Shown piece by piece: positions 33,934 to 42,083 of a DNA stretch of 58,949 nt; the first letter of the stretch is position 1, and every line of letters begins with the position of its first letter. The translations under genes were made by a program, and so were the position numbers. This DNA comes from UBA4615 sp046046245 (GTDB taxonomy: Bacteria > Pseudomonadota > Gammaproteobacteria > Burkholderiales > Burkholderiaceae_E), in the NCBI GenBank assembly GCA_046046245.1, contig JBJOKE010000056.1, forward strand, positions 1-58,949. The letters run 5' to 3'. The notes beneath the pieces were generated by a model. It was not told the DNA's origin, did no database searches, and saw only the letters and a list, made by a program, of their open reading frames with translations.

Positions 33934-35142
33934 TCAGTGCGCCGGCAGCACGACCGGCACCTCGACCGCCGGCGGCGTGTTGCGGCTGCGGCCGCAGCGC
34001 ACCAGACCGTCGATCATCACCATGCCGACACCGGGCAGGTCGCCGAGCCGCACGCTCTCGAGCAGGTCGCGCCCCGAGGTGTGCTGCGCGCGGTCCATGA
34101 AGACGAAGTCCGCCGGCCGGCCGACCTCGATCAGCCCCTGGCGGAGCCGGCGCATCCGCGCGGTATTGCCGGTGGCGAAACCGAACGCGATCTCGGCCGG
34201 GATGTCGGCCATCGACGAGATCAGCGCGATCATCCTCAGGATGCCCAGCGGCTGCACGCCGGACCCCGCCGGGCCGTCGGTGCCGAGGATCACGCGGTGC
34301 GGGCACTTCAGCTCGACCGCGTGCCGCGCGGTCAGGATCGCGATCCGCTCGTTGCCGTTGTGGACGATCTCCAGCGCACGCGACGAGCGCTCGCACAAGG
34401 TGCAGACCGCCTTGTACGACAGCGAGGTGTGGCCGCCGTTCACATGGCCGATCACGTCGGCGTCGGCCTCGAGCACCACGTTCTCGTCGATGAAGCCCGA
34501 GCCCGGGACCGACGGGCCGCCGGTGTGGATCGTGCTCTGGATCCCGTGCTTGCGTGCCCAGGCGACCATCGTCGCGGCCTCGGCGCCCTGCTTGACCGTG
34601 CCCAGGCCGATCTCGCCGAGCAGGCCCACGCCGGCGGCCGCCATCTCGGCGAAATCCTGCTCGACCATGCCCTGCTCGATCACCGGCGCGCCGGCCAGCA
34701 CCTTGACGCCGCCGCCCACGCCGGCCGCACGCATCCCGTCGAACGCGCGCTGCGCGGTGATCGCCAGCGCCTTCACGCCGACGATGTCCTTCGGGCGGCC
34801 GGGCAGGTGGACCTCGCCCGCCGAGATCATCGTGGTCACGCCGCCGTTGAGCGAGGACTCGATCCAGCCGAGCTGGTTCTGCCGCGGGGTCCAGTCGCCG
34901 AAGACGGGGTGGACGTGCGAGTCGATCAGGCCGGGCGCGACCGCCGTGCCCTTGCAGTCGATCACGGTCTTCGCGCGCTCGGTGTCGCAGTCGGCCGCGC
35001 GGCCGACGGCGACGATCGTGCCGTCGTCGACGACGATCGTGTCGGCATCGAGGATCGGCGCGTCGATGTCGCCCGACAGCATCAGGCCGACGTTGCGGAT
35101 CACGACCTTGCCGGAGGTCTGGACGGCGGCGGTGACGGCCAT
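33934..35142 (-). CDS. ena: Enamidase (6-oxotetrahydronicotinate hydrolase), amidohydrolase family
   Basis: A 402-residue amidohydrolase that closely matches, from memory, enamidase of Eubacterium barkeri, which hydrolyses 1,4,5,6-tetrahydro-6-oxonicotinate to 2-formylglutarate and ammonia. Shared segments include LSGDIDAPILDADTIVV, GGVTTMISAGEVHLPGRPKD, GPAGSGVQPLGILR and SRNTPPA. All metal ligands of the binuclear site are present: His76, His78 (DSHVHP), Glu177 (GEIGLGT), His206 (HTGG), His233 (GHVNGG) and Asp289 (GTDGPAG). It lies between the ABC transporter and TetR genes. It could also act on another cyclic enamide. Confidence 0.88.
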   Translation of the reverse strand: MAVTAAVQTSGKVVIRNVGLMLSGDIDAPILDADTIVVDDGTIVAVGRAADCDTERAKTVIDCKGTAVAPGLIDSHVHPVFGDWTPRQNQLGWIESSLNGGVTTMISAGEVHLPGRPKDIVGVKALAITAQRAFDGMRAAGVGGGVKVLAGAPVIEQGMVEQDFAEMAAAGVGLLGEIGLGTVKQGAEAATMVAWARKHGIQSTIHTGGPSVPGSGFIDENVVLEADADVIGHVNGGHTSLSYKAVCTLCERSSRALEIVHNGNERIAILTARHAVELKCPHRVILGTDGPAGSGVQPLGILRMIALISSMADIPAEIAFGFATGNTARMRRLRQGLIEVGRPADFVFMDRAQHTSGRDLLESVRLGDLPGVGMVMIDGLVRCGRSRNTPPAVEVPVVLPAH

Positions 35143-35184
35143 GGGGGTCTCCTGTGACGGGGCGTTCGTTTCGGGACGGTCGGG

Positions 35185-35898
35185 TCAGACGCTCAGGTAC
35201 GCGCGCCTCACCGCCTCGTCGGCATCGAGCTCGGCCATCGTGCCGGCGAAGCGCACCTGGCCCTTCTCGAGCACGTAGGCGCGGTCGCAGACGAGGTCGG
35301 CGAAATGCAGGTTCTGCTCGGACAGCAGCACCGACAGGCCCTGCCGCTTCATCTCGTTGATCGAGTGGGCCATCTGCTCGACGATCACCGGGGCCACGCC
35401 CTCGGACGGCTCGTCGAGCATCACCAGCCGCGGGTTGCCCATCAGCGTGCGCGCGACGGTCAGCATCTGCTGCTCGCCGCCGCTCATCCGGCCGCCGGCG
35501 CGCGTGGGCATCGCGGCGAGGTTCGGGAACAGGCGGAACAGCGCGTCGATCGTCCACGTGGGTGCGCCGGCCCGCGGCGGCTGGCGGCCGACCTCGAGGT
35601 TCTCGAGCACGGTCAGGTCGGTGAAGATGCGCCGGTCCTCGGGCACCCAGCCGAGACCGCGGCGCGCGATCCGGTACGAGGGCCAGCCGGCGATCGACTC
35701 GCCGTCGAAGCGGACGGCACCGGTGGTGCGTTCGAGCAGACCGGCGATCGCCTTCATCGTCGTCGACTTGCCGGCGCCATTGCGGCCCATCAGCGCGACG
35801 ACCTCGCCCTCGCGGACCTCGAGCCCGACGTCGTAGAGGATCTGGGCGCGGCCGTACCATGCGCAGAGCGCCTCGACCTGCAGCAGCGGCGCGGCCAT
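35185..35898 (-). CDS. Branched-chain-type ABC transporter ATP-binding protein (LivF)
   Basis: A 237-residue ATPase of the HAAT-family importer. It carries Walker A GRNGAGKST, the LivF-typical ABC signature MSGGEQQMLTVARTL, Walker B LVMLDEPSEGVAP and RGLGWVPEDRRIFTDLTV. The ATG at 35898 (MAAPLLQVEALCAWYG) lies just past the LivG stop. With the LivG, fused LivHM and LivK genes upstream it makes a complete importer, probably for the carboxylated heterocycle degraded by this operon rather than for amino acids. Confidence 0.92.
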   Translation of the reverse strand: MAAPLLQVEALCAWYGRAQILYDVGLEVREGEVVALMGRNGAGKSTTMKAIAGLLERTTGAVRFDGESIAGWPSYRIARRGLGWVPEDRRIFTDLTVLENLEVGRQPPRAGAPTWTIDALFRLFPNLAAMPTRAGGRMSGGEQQMLTVARTLMGNPRLVMLDEPSEGVAPVIVEQMAHSINEMKRQGLSVLLSEQNLHFADLVCDRAYVLEKGQVRFAGTMAELDADEAVRRAYLSV

Positions 35899-35899
35899 G

Positions 35900-36715
35900 T
35901 CAGGCGCCCTCCCCGGCCGCGGCCCGCGCCGCCGCGCCGCCGGCGGCGGTCGGCACGCCGGTCGAGCCGAAGTAGACCTCGCGGACCTGCGCGTCGTCAC
36001 GGATCTCGGCGGGCGAGCCCGCGGCGATCAGCCTGCCCCGCGCCAGCACGATCAGCCGGTCGGCGTATTCGAAGACCACGTCCATGCTGTGCTCGGTGAA
36101 GAGCACCCCGATGCCGCGCTCGCGGACCAGGCGCTTGACCAGGCCGACGAGCTCGTTGCGCTCGCGCGGTGCCATGCCGGCGGTGGGCTCGTCCATCAGC
36201 AGCAGCCGCGGCCGGTTGGCGAGCGCGATCGCGAGCTCGACGCGCTTGACGTCACCGTAGGCGAGCGCGCCGCAGGGTGCGTCGGCCATCGCGACGAGCC
36301 CGACCGCGTCGAGCAGCTCCATCGCCTCGGCGCGCATCAGGTCGGCCGAGCGCCCCCAGAAGCGCCGGATCAGGCCGGCGTGCGACTGCAGCGCGAGCTG
36401 CACGTTCTCGGCCACCGTCATCGAGGCCCAGGTCGCGGCGATCTGGAACGTGCGGCCCACGCCCGCACGCCAGATCTCGCGCGGCGCGCGGCCGACGAGG
36501 TCCTCGCCCTGCAGCAGCACGCGGCCGGCGTCGGCACGGAGCTGGCCGTTGATGCAGTTGAAGCAGGTCGACTTGCCCGCGCCGTTCGGACCGATCAGCG
36601 CGAGCAGTTCGCCGCCGGCGAGATCGAAGCTCACGTCGTCGACCGCACGGACACCGCCGAAGGCCTTGCGCAGGCCTTCGACGCGCAGCAGGGGCGAACC
36701 GGCCGCCACGCTCAC
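35900..36715 (-). CDS. Branched-chain-type ABC transporter ATP-binding protein (LivG)
   Basis: A 271-residue ATPase with Walker A GPNGAGKST, followed by the LivG-typical GRTFQIAATWASMTVAENV, and Walker B LLLMDEPTAGMAPRE. The usual ABC signature is altered: the expected LSGGQ position reads LAYGDVKRVELAIAL, as in many LivG proteins. It starts with GTG at 36715, overlapping the LivHM stop codon (GTGA). The C-terminus ends in an alanine-rich tail. It pairs with LivF to power the permease. Confidence 0.92.
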   Translation of the reverse strand: MSVAAGSPLLRVEGLRKAFGGVRAVDDVSFDLAGGELLALIGPNGAGKSTCFNCINGQLRADAGRVLLQGEDLVGRAPREIWRAGVGRTFQIAATWASMTVAENVQLALQSHAGLIRRFWGRSADLMRAEAMELLDAVGLVAMADAPCGALAYGDVKRVELAIALANRPRLLLMDEPTAGMAPRERNELVGLVKRLVRERGIGVLFTEHSMDVVFEYADRLIVLARGRLIAAGSPAEIRDDAQVREVYFGSTGVPTAAGGAAARAAAGEGA

Positions 36716-38652
36716 GGCGCCCGCCCGGCGGCGGGAGTCGCCGCCGCGGTGCCGCGACCGCGCAGCCGCTCGAGCAGCGACTCGAGCCGCGGACCGAGCG
36801 CGCCGGCGATGCCCTGCGGGAACGCGATGACCAGCGCGAGGATCGCCAGCCCCAGCACCGCCCGCCAGTAGTCGGTCGAGCGGATCACCCAGTCCTGCAG
36901 CCAGGTGAACGCGGCGGCGCCGACGAGCGGCCCGGCGAGCGTCTGCACGCCGCCCAGCAGCACCATCACCAGGCCGTCGATCGAGCGGCCGACCGAGATC
37001 GTCTCGGGCGAGATCGTTCCCTTCGCGAACGCGAAGAGCGCCCCCGCGACGCCGCCGAAGAAGGCCGACACCGCGAAGCCCATCCACTGGACCCGGACGA
37101 CATCGATGCCCACGGCCTCGGCGCGCAGCGGCGAGTCGCGACCGGCGCGAAGCGCATGCCCGAAGGGCGAGAACAGCATCGCGCGCAGCGCCCAGACCGA
37201 CAGCACGACCACGACCAGCGTCAGCACGTAGTAGGCGGTCTTGGACGACAGCCACGCCGCCGGCCAGATGCCCACCAGCCCGTTGCTGCCGCCCGTCACC
37301 GCGTCCCACTGGAAGACGCCGGCCCAGACGATCTGCGCGAACGCCAGCGTCAGCATCGCCAGGTAGACGCCGCTCAGCCGCACCGCGAACCAGCCGAACA
37401 GCAGGCCTCCTGCGAGCGCGAGCAGCGGCGCGACGACGAGCGCGGCCTCCATCGGCAGCCCGAGCAGCTTGAGCGCGAGCGCCGCGCCGTAGGCGCCGAG
37501 CCCGAAGTAGGCCGCGTGCCCGAAAGAGTGCATGCCGCCCGGACCCATCACGAAATGCAGGCTCGCCGCGAACAGCACGGCGATCAGGATGTCGATGCCG
37601 AGCACCGGCAGGTACGGGAACGCACCGGCCGCGAGCGGCACCAGCGCCAGCAGCACGACCACCGCCTGCCAGCCCCGGCGCACGCCGGGCGGCGCGGCAC
37701 GCAGCGGCGCCTCGACGGCCGCGGCGCCGCGGACGGCGCCCTGCGGCTTGCCGAGCAGGCCCCAGGGCCGGATGACCAGCACCAGCGCCATCACCAGGAA
37801 CTCGGCGACCAGCGTCAGCTTGGAGAAGGAGAACGCGACGCCGAGGATCTCGACGTTGCCGATCGCGTAGCACAGCGCCTTGATCTCGGCGATCAGCAGC
37901 GCGGCGAGGTAGGCCCCCGGCAGGCTGCCCATGCCGCCCACCACGACGACGACGAAGGCCTCGCCGATCGTCGTCAGGTCCAGCGCGAGGTTGGCCGGCT
38001 CGCGCGGGATCTGCAGCGCGCCCCCCAGCCCGGCGAGCAGCGAGCCGAGCGCGAACACCGCGGTGAAGAGCTTCGCCTGGTCGACGCCGAGCGCACCCAC
38101 CATCTCGCGATCCTGCGTCGCCGCGCGGATCAGCACGCCGAAGCGGGTCCGGGTGAGCAGCAGCCACAGCGCGAGCAGCACCACCGGCCCGACCGCGACC
38201 AGGAACAGGTCGTAGACCGGCAGCCGCGCGCCCAGGATCTCGACCGCCCCCTTCATCCCGGGCGCCTTCGGGCCGAGCAGGTCCTCGGCGCCCCAGCCCC
38301 AGAGCACCACGTCCCGGACGATCAGCGCGACCGCGAAGGTGGCCAGCAGCTGGAACAGCTCGGGCGCCATGTAGACACGCCGCAGCACCAGCCGCTCGAT
38401 CGCCGCGCCGAGCACCGCGGTGCTGAGCGCGGCGAGCACGACGCCCGACCAGAAGCCGAGCCCGCTCGACGGACCGAAGCGCTCGATCAGGCTGTACGCG
38501 ACGTAGATGCCCACCATGTACAGCGAGCCGTGCGCGAAGTTCACGATCCGGCTGACGCCGAAGATCAGCGACAGCCCGACCGCGACCAGGAACAGCGTCG
38601 AGGCGCTCGCCAGCCCGTTGAGGAGCTGGACGACCAGGGTCTGAAGGGTCAC
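36712..38652 (-). CDS. Fused branched-chain-type ABC permease (LivH-LivM)
   Basis: A 646-residue membrane protein that joins the two permease subunits in one chain. Residues about 1-300 are LivH-like (LVVQLLNGLASASTLFLVAV, GVSRIVNFAHGSLYMVG). Residues about 340-625 are LivM-like (VLGIDILIAVLFAASLHF, HSFGHAAYFGLGAYGAALAL, GVYLAMLTLAFAQIVWAGVF). Around 18 hydrophobic segments are visible. The fusion fixes 1:1 stoichiometry and is seen in some Burkholderiales and alphaproteobacterial transporters. It is followed by an overlapping livG. Confidence 0.92.
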   Translation of the reverse strand: MTLQTLVVQLLNGLASASTLFLVAVGLSLIFGVSRIVNFAHGSLYMVGIYVAYSLIERFGPSSGLGFWSGVVLAALSTAVLGAAIERLVLRRVYMAPELFQLLATFAVALIVRDVVLWGWGAEDLLGPKAPGMKGAVEILGARLPVYDLFLVAVGPVVLLALWLLLTRTRFGVLIRAATQDREMVGALGVDQAKLFTAVFALGSLLAGLGGALQIPREPANLALDLTTIGEAFVVVVVGGMGSLPGAYLAALLIAEIKALCYAIGNVEILGVAFSFSKLTLVAEFLVMALVLVIRPWGLLGKPQGAVRGAAAVEAPLRAAPPGVRRGWQAVVVLLALVPLAAGAFPYLPVLGIDILIAVLFAASLHFVMGPGGMHSFGHAAYFGLGAYGAALALKLLGLPMEAALVVAPLLALAGGLLFGWFAVRLSGVYLAMLTLAFAQIVWAGVFQWDAVTGGSNGLVGIWPAAWLSSKTAYYVLTLVVVVLSVWALRAMLFSPFGHALRAGRDSPLRAEAVGIDVVRVQWMGFAVSAFFGGVAGALFAFAKGTISPETISVGRSIDGLVMVLLGGVQTLAGPLVGAAAFTWLQDWVIRSTDYWRAVLGLAILALVIAFPQGIAGALGPRLESLLERLRGRGTAAATPAAGRAP

Positions 38653-38662
38653 GGGGCGAACG

Positions 38663-39883
38663 TCACTGCATCGCGTCGGCCGGCCGCAGCTTGCGGATCT
38701 CGGCGTCCGAGGGCAGCACGGCGGTGCCGTCGATGTAGCGGAACTCCTTCATCACGCCCCGGCCCTGGTTGACCGCGGTGACGCCGACGTAGGCGCCCAT
38801 CGTCGCCTGGTGGTCGATCGCGCGATACGTGAACTTGCCCATCGGGCTGTCCACCTGCAGGCCGCGCATCGCGACGATCAGCTTCTCGGTGTCGGTGGAC
38901 TTCGCCTTCCTGATGCCCTCGGCGATCGACATCATCGTCGCGTAGCCGACGATCGAGCCGAGCCGCGGGTACTCCTTCCACTTGCGCTGGTAGGCCGTCA
39001 GGAACTTGTCGTGCTCGGGGGTCTTGATGGAGTACCAGGGATAGCCGGTGACGATCCAGCCCTCCGGCGCTTCGTCGCGCAGCGGGTCGAGGTACTCGGG
39101 CTCGCCCGACAGCAGCGAGACCACCGGCCGGTCCTTGAACAGACCGCGGGTCTGGCCTTCGCGGACGAATCGCGCGAGATCCGCGCCGAAGGTCACGTTG
39201 AAGATCGCGTCGGGCTTCGCGTCGATCAGCGCCTGCGCGACCGCGCCCGCGTCGATGCGGCCGAGCGCCGGCGCCTGCTCGGCGACGAACTCGACGTCGG
39301 GCTGCGCCTGCTTCAGCAGCGTCTTGAAGGTGGCGGCGGCCGACTGGCCGTACTCGTAGTTCGGGTAGACGATCGCCCAGCGCTTCTTCTTCAGCTTCGC
39401 GGCCTCGGGCACGAGCATCGCCGACTGCATGTAGGTGTTCGGACGGAGCCGGAAGGTGTAGCGGTTGCCGTTCTCCCAGGTGATCTTGTCGGTGAGCGGC
39501 TCGGCGGCGACGAACAGCACCTTGCGCTGCTTCGCGAAGTCCGTGACCGCGAGGCCGATGTTCGACAGGAACGTGCCGAAGATCACGACCGCGCGCTCGC
39601 GCGAGACCAGCTCCTCGGCGACGCGCACCGCATCGCCCGGGTTCGCGTTGTCGTCGCGCGAGATCACCTCGACCTTCTGGCCGAGCAGGCCGCCGGCGGC
39701 GTTGATCTCCTCGAGCGCGAGCTCCCAGCCCTTCTTGTACGGGTCGAGGAACGCGGGCTGCGACTTGTAGCTGTTCAGTTCGCCGATGCGGATCTGCGCG
39801 GCGGCGGGCGCGGCGACGAACGCGGCGGCGACCGCGAGGGCCGCGGCGGTGGCGCGCAGCAGGGGAAAGCGGGTCGGGGTCAT
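38663..39883 (-). CDS. Periplasmic substrate-binding protein, LivK/aromatic-acid type
   Basis: A 406-residue type I periplasmic binding protein. The signal peptide is LLRATAAALAVAAAFVA with a likely cut after PAAAQ. The mature domain begins IRIGELNSYKSQPAFLDPYK, and contains GWELALEEINAAGGLLGQKV and DDNANPGDAVRVAEELV, typical of the HAAT/aromatic-compound subgroup rather than of leucine binders. It is the first transporter gene of the operon, 11 bp upstream of the permease gene, and defines substrate specificity; nicotinate or a related acid is the inferred ligand. Confidence 0.92.
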   Translation of the reverse strand: MTPTRFPLLRATAAALAVAAAFVAAPAAAQIRIGELNSYKSQPAFLDPYKKGWELALEEINAAGGLLGQKVEVISRDDNANPGDAVRVAEELVSRERAVVIFGTFLSNIGLAVTDFAKQRKVLFVAAEPLTDKITWENGNRYTFRLRPNTYMQSAMLVPEAAKLKKKRWAIVYPNYEYGQSAAATFKTLLKQAQPDVEFVAEQAPALGRIDAGAVAQALIDAKPDAIFNVTFGADLARFVREGQTRGLFKDRPVVSLLSGEPEYLDPLRDEAPEGWIVTGYPWYSIKTPEHDKFLTAYQRKWKEYPRLGSIVGYATMMSIAEGIRKAKSTDTEKLIVAMRGLQVDSPMGKFTYRAIDHQATMGAYVGVTAVNQGRGVMKEFRYIDGTAVLPSDAEIRKLRPADAMQ

Positions 39884-39985
39884 GGCGAGGGCTCCGTCGG
39901 GATGGCCGCTAGGGCTCGGTGGCGGTGGGTGCGTGATTCGGGCGAAGGGTGGCGATCGGGGCGGCGGGGCGGGTCGGCCGGGCAG

Positions 39986-40570
39986 TCAGCGCAGGCCGTC
40001 CCTGCCTTCGATCTCGTGGGCCTGCAGGCCGCCGATCCGCGGGTGAGGACGGCCGCCGGCGGTCACCGCGACCGCGACGACGATCTCGTCGGCACGCGGC
40101 GCGTCGGACACGCGGGCCTCGATCGCGTCGAAGTGACTGCGGACGAAGGCGGCGTCCTTGTGGCCGAGCGGCACGTCGATCGCGGTGCCGAGCCCGCCCA
40201 TCTTCTTCGCCGAGGGCACGAGCGCGGCCCCCTTCTCGACGGCGCGGCGCAAGGGCGCGCCGAGCTTCGGATGCAGGATCGCGGCCGCGTGCTCGAGCTC
40301 GCCGCGCTCGCCGACGATCGCGGCCTTGCCGAAGCTCTGCGCCTGCCCGGGCTCGATGCCGAGCGCCTTCACGCAGGTCTCGCCGAGGGTGCCGCCGAGC
40401 GCCTCGCCGATCGCGACCAGCTCGTCGAGCGAGTCGGACCAGCGGCCGGCGTAGGGGTTCGCGATCACCGCGATCGCGACCGCCCGGCGCACCGGCGGGT
40501 CGACCGGGCGTCCCATCTCGAGGCGGGTCTCGTCGACGATCACGATCGTCTTGCGGATCGATGCGGGCAT
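39986..40570 (-). CDS. DUF1185 (amino acid synthesis family) protein, copy 2
   Basis: A 194-residue protein of family PF06684. It contains VRRAVAIAVIANPYAGRWSD, SFGKAAIVGERGELEHAAAI, SAKKMGGLGTAIDVPLGHKD and AFVRSHFDAIEARV, aligning along its length with the next gene upstream. Known structures of the family resemble the Bacillus chorismate mutase fold, but no activity is established to my knowledge. Its location beside 6-hydroxynicotinate reductase suggests a step in heterocycle breakdown (inference). Confidence 0.88.
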   Translation of the reverse strand: MPASIRKTIVIVDETRLEMGRPVDPPVRRAVAIAVIANPYAGRWSDSLDELVAIGEALGGTLGETCVKALGIEPGQAQSFGKAAIVGERGELEHAAAILHPKLGAPLRRAVEKGAALVPSAKKMGGLGTAIDVPLGHKDAAFVRSHFDAIEARVSDAPRADEIVVAVAVTAGGRPHPRIGGLQAHEIEGRDGLR

Positions 40571-40586
40571 GGCAGCGGGTCCTTGT

Positions 40587-41180
40587 CTAGCGCAGGCCGT
40601 CGAGGCCCTTGACGTCGGCGGCGGCGAGTCCCGCGACGCGCGCGTGCACGCGCGCGCCGGTGGTCATCGCCAGGATGTAGACGAGCTCGTCGGCCTTCGG
40701 ATGGCCGGGCACGCCGACCTCGATCGCGTCGAAGTGGCTGCGGACGTAGCTCGCGTTCACGTGGGTGATCGGCACGTCGAGCCGGGTGCCCGGGCCGCCG
40801 ACCTTCTTCGTCGACGGCACGATCGCCCGGGTCGGCACGCCGTGCGTCTCCTGCAGCAGGTCGCGCATCGCGTAGCCGCCGGGCACGTGCCAGAGCGCGC
40901 CGTGCTCGATCTCGCCGTCGGCGCCGACGATGGCGCCCTTGCCGTAGCCTTCGATGCGGGTCGGCGCGACGCCCATCGCGTCGAGCAGCCGGCGGGCCAT
41001 CTCGGCGCCGAGCGGGTTCAGCGCATCCATCATCGGCAGGATGTCCGGCTCGTGGCGACCGGCGAACGGATTCGTCAGCACCACCGCGATCGCGCCGCGC
41101 ACCAGCGGCACCGCCACCGGCGGACCGAACTCGTGGCGGATCGTCTCGACCTGGGTCTGGAAACGTCGGATCTCGATCAC
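40587..41180 (-). CDS. DUF1185 (amino acid synthesis family) protein, copy 1
   Basis: A 197-residue paralogue of the following gene. Shared blocks: VRGAIAVVLTNPFAGRHEPD, GYGKGAIVGADGEIEHGALW, STKKVGGPGTRLDVPITHVN and SYVRSHFDAIEVGVPGHPKADE. The conserved lysines, the ExxH-like GEIEHGA and the HxxxxYVRSHFD block look like an active-site set present in both copies. Two tandem divergent copies suggest a heteromeric enzyme or two related reactions. It lies downstream of the UPF0280 gene by 27 bp. Confidence 0.88.
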   Translation of the reverse strand: MIEIRRFQTQVETIRHEFGPPVAVPLVRGAIAVVLTNPFAGRHEPDILPMMDALNPLGAEMARRLLDAMGVAPTRIEGYGKGAIVGADGEIEHGALWHVPGGYAMRDLLQETHGVPTRAIVPSTKKVGGPGTRLDVPITHVNASYVRSHFDAIEVGVPGHPKADELVYILAMTTGARVHARVAGLAAADVKGLDGLR

Positions 41181-41207
41181 ACTCGTCCTCGTTGTCGGTA
41201 CGGCGGC

Positions 41208-42083
41208 TCAGGCGGCCCGCGCGAGCGCGGGAGCGACATCGCCGACCACGCGCCATCGGCCCTGCAGCGCGAGCAGCGCGGCCCCCGCCAGGCCGCGTTC
41301 CACGCAGCGGCGCGCGCAGGCCTCGCCGGCGTCGAGCGCGCGGCGGACCGCGTCGTCCGGCAGCGGCGACACGTCGACCGTGGCGAGCCGCTCGCCGAGG
41401 TCGCTGTCGTCGCGCAGGCTCGACGCGGGAGCGCGCCGGATGCCGGGGTGGTCGACGTCGACCGCGTTGGCGATCATCGTCGCGGCGGCGTCGGCGCGGG
41501 CGCCGTCGGCCGCGACGACGGTGACCGAGTCGGCGATGCCGAGCGACAGGCTGCGCCCGCCGCGCCCGCTGGTGGCCACACCCCGCCACGGCGCGTCGGC
41601 GGCGAGCCGCAGCGTGGCCGGCAGCACGAGGCCGCGCGCGCCGTCGCCGGGCAGCGCGCCCCGCTCGAGCGCGACGCCGATCGCGTAGGGACGGGCACCC
41701 GGTGCGAGCCGCAGCGCGATGTCGCCGCCGTTGTTGACGAACGCCCGCGCCACGCCGGGCGCGTCGAAGCAGGCCGCGATCGCATCGGCGACCGCGCCCG
41801 CCACCGCGGCCATCGGCGTCACGAAGGCCGGGCGGAACGGCAGCACCGCCGAATGCATCGCGCGGGCCACCGGCCCCGCGGGCAGGTCGTCGGGCTCCAC
41901 GCAGCGACGCAGCAGCCGCAGCTCGGCCACCAGCCCGCCCAGCAGCGGCACGAAGCACGCCCACGCCCGCTCGATCGCGGCCGCGACCGCCGTCGGGTCG
42001 CCGTCGGCGCCGATCACCAGGTCGATCGGCCCGTGCTGGAAGTGCACGCGCCCGGCGGCGAGCCGTGTCCGGATGGCGCTCAT
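41208..42083 (-). CDS. UPF0280 family (ApbE-like) protein
   Basis: A 291-residue protein of the UPF0280 family, structurally related to ApbE flavin transferases. Seen here: FQHGPIDLVIGADGDPT, VAGAVADAIAACFDAPGVAR, FVNNGGDIALRLAPGARPY and GVATSGRGGRSLSLGIADSV. The NNGGD and SGRGGRS elements recall the ApbE flavin site. The ATG at 42083 overlaps the stop of the 6-hydroxynicotinate reductase gene (ATGA). Maturation of, or a flavin role for, the reductase is a possible job; this is inference. Confidence 0.87.
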   Translation of the reverse strand: MSAIRTRLAAGRVHFQHGPIDLVIGADGDPTAVAAAIERAWACFVPLLGGLVAELRLLRRCVEPDDLPAGPVARAMHSAVLPFRPAFVTPMAAVAGAVADAIAACFDAPGVARAFVNNGGDIALRLAPGARPYAIGVALERGALPGDGARGLVLPATLRLAADAPWRGVATSGRGGRSLSLGIADSVTVVAADGARADAAATMIANAVDVDHPGIRRAPASSLRDDSDLGERLATVDVSPLPDDAVRRALDAGEACARRCVERGLAGAALLALQGRWRVVGDVAPALARAA

